From an uncultured Bryobacterales bacterium (GTDB taxonomy: Bacteria > Acidobacteriota > Terriglobia > Bryobacterales > UBA6623): a stretch of 6,818 nucleotides of DNA. Shown here piece by piece: positions 6,169-6,818 of the stretch. The DNA lies in NCBI GenBank assembly GCA_946887065.1, contig CAMPKL010000193.1, forward strand, positions 1 through 6,818, written 5' to 3'. The notes under the pieces were generated by a model, which worked only from the letters and a program-made list of their open reading frames with translations, made no database searches and was not told the origin of the DNA. Both the position numbers and the translations under genes were made by a program. Position 1 is the first letter of the stretch. Each line of letters begins with the position of its first letter.

Positions 6169-6197
6169 TTGACGGTTCATGGTCGTTTTGAAATACT
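6169..6197 (+). promoter_or_regulatory. Sigma-70-type promoter candidate for the TonB-dependent receptor
   Basis: TTGACG (6169-6174, five of six to consensus) is followed by exactly 17 nt and AATACT (6192-6197, four of six). An alternative -10, TACTAT (6194-6199), would need a 19-nt spacer. Transcription would begin near 6204, giving a leader of about 78 nt. Its -35 lies only 5 bp from the -35 of the opposing promoter. Confidence 0.5.
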
Positions 6198-6207
6198 ATG
6201 CCGGGGT

Positions 6208-6230
6208 TTAGTGTTTTTACAAAAACCTAA
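6208..6230 (+). repeat. AT-rich imperfect hairpin in the receptor leader
   Basis: TTAG (6208-6211), an unpaired T, GTTTTT (6213-6218), a two-base centre AC, AAAAAC (6221-6226) and CTAA (6227-6230) form a ten-pair dyad with one bulge. It falls right after the predicted transcription start. It could be a 5' stabilising stem or a protein-binding dyad; it is also the kind of structure low-complexity AT sequence gives by chance. Confidence 0.3.
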
Positions 6231-6244
6231 CAACGAACCAAACG

Positions 6245-6258
6245 GCGGTCATTACCGC
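6245..6258 (+). repeat. Short GC hairpin just before the receptor ribosome binding site
   Basis: GCGGT (6245-6249) and ACCGC (6254-6258) pair around a CATT loop, 6 nt before the GGAGGT Shine-Dalgarno. The stem is only five pairs, so an effect on translation is possible but weakly supported. Confidence 0.22.
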
Positions 6259-6264
6259 ACCGGT

Positions 6265-6270
6265 GGAGGT
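6265..6270 (+). promoter_or_regulatory. Ribosome binding site of the TonB-dependent receptor (long spacing)
   Basis: GGAGGT is a near-perfect anti-16S match but lies 11 nt from the ATG at 6282, longer than the usual 5-9 nt. The spacer is A-rich (AAGAAATAAAA). No alternative in-frame start lies closer, and the signal peptide begins at this ATG, so the start stands. Confidence 0.6.
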
Positions 6271-6281
6271 AAGAAATAAAA

Positions 6282-6818
6282 ATGCGCCATATAGCGCACC
6301 GAGTCTCTCTCTTGGCCATATTGGCCGCACTTCTCGCAGCGCCCAGTTTCGCGCAGCGTGACATGGGAACTCTCCTTGGCACCGTGACGGATCCTTCCGG
6401 CGCGGCTGTTCCTGGGGCGTCGATCATCATTACTGAGGACGCCACCGGCGTCACGGATCGCGTCGAGTCAGACGCTGCCGGCAACTATATTCGCCCGCTG
6501 CTCAAGCCCGGCACTTACACCATCGCTGCGGAAGCCGAAGGGTTCAAGCGGACCGTACAGGCGGGCGTCCAACTGCAGTCGACCGCCCGCGTCGCCGCTA
6601 ATTTCGTCCTTGAAATCGGCGCCGTAACGGAGACGATCGAAGTCGCCGGCTTGCCGCCCGCGCTGCAGACCGAATCCACCCAAATGGGCGGTACGCTCGA
6701 GTCCCGTCAGACGTCTGAGTTGCCTCTCGGCCGTCAGCGCATAGTATCCTTCTTGGCTCGCACAGTTCCCCGCGTTGTGCCGGCGGAACCAGGCGCGCGT
6801 GACGCTACCGGCGGCGGA
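6282..6818 (+). CDS. Oar-like TonB-dependent receptor, N-terminal part (cut by window edge)
   Basis: The first 179 codons of a gene that stays open to the right edge. Residues 1-24 are a signal peptide (MRHIAHRVSLLAILAALLAA, then PSFA before Q25), directing export to the outer membrane. Residues 28-112 form a carboxypeptidase-regulatory-like beta-sandwich: GTLLGTVTDPSGAAVPGASI, TDRVESDAAGNYIRPLLKPG, TYTIAAEAEGFKR, ending in FVLEIGAVTETIEV. The last part may act as the TonB-box region. From about 125 the plug domain begins (LQTESTQMGGTLESRQTSELPLG), the usual pattern of the large Oar-like receptors common in Acidobacteria; complete members usually exceed 1,000 residues. The family imports large substrates such as oligosaccharides or peptides, powered by TonB; the substrate here is unknown. 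It is divergent from the CRTAC1-like gene across 238 nt. Confidence 0.93.
   Translation, partial: MRHIAHRVSLLAILAALLAAPSFAQRDMGTLLGTVTDPSGAAVPGASIIITEDATGVTDRVESDAAGNYIRPLLKPGTYTIAAEAEGFKRTVQAGVQLQSTARVAANFVLEIGAVTETIEVAGLPPALQTESTQMGGTLESRQTSELPLGRQRIVSFLARTVPRVVPAEPGARDATGGG

Noticed and set aside
6227..6683. Two minus-strand open frames (6227-6484 and 6468-6683) opposite the receptor gene
   Set aside because: The plus strand has a signal peptide, ribosome binding site and carboxypeptidase-regulatory domain in a frame open to the window edge; the minus frames lack motifs.

Overview
The window looks like a chromosomal segment of an Acidobacteriota bacterium, probably of the Solibacter/Bryobacter type. 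This is inferred from gene content: a VWFA protein of the acidobacterial type, a CRTAC1-like FG-GAP/ASPIC protein, and the start of an Oar-like TonB-dependent receptor with an N-terminal carboxypeptidase-regulatory domain. Coding DNA is GC-rich with strong third-position GC, which produces many long antisense shadow ORFs. I see no tRNA, rRNA, CRISPR array, insertion sequence, phage gene or integration scar.

Layout. Positions 1-6043 are a tightly packed run of seven genes, all on the minus strand. In transcription order they are: an exported seven-bladed propeller protein with FG-GAP/VCBS repeats and an ASPIC/UnbV tail (6043-4355); a 422-residue soluble protein of no family I recognise (4315-3047); a two-helix membrane protein of the DUF6526 type (2952-2515); a putative lipoprotein with an SMP-30/gluconolactonase propeller (2483-1416); a small cysteine-rich CWC protein (1399-1178); an exported VWFA protein with a degenerate metal site (1148-333); and the N-terminal part of lysyl-tRNA synthetase (269 to the window edge). 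Gaps are 16-94 nt. I found no convincing terminator, so read-through is plausible, with internal promoter candidates before the DUF6526 gene and before lysS.

A 238-nt intergenic region (6044-6281) separates this run from a divergent plus-strand gene (6282 to the window edge), the start of an outer-membrane TonB-dependent receptor. This region holds a good sigma-70-type promoter candidate in each direction. Both have 17-nt spacers, and their -35 boxes lie back to back only 5 bp apart.

How the genes fit together. Most of the minus-strand proteins are predicted to be exported or membrane-bound (two propellers, a VWFA protein, a two-TM protein), and the divergent gene encodes an outer-membrane receptor. 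The theme is envelope and surface function, with lysS as a housekeeping gene at the downstream end. No specific joint pathway can be read from the sequence. I see no clear evidence of a new defence, mobile or RNA-based system. The items most worth a second look are the unrecognised 422-residue protein, the VWFA protein lacking most of its metal-site residues, the back-to-back divergent promoters, and a perfect inverted repeat over the -10/ribosome-binding-site region of the DUF6526 gene.
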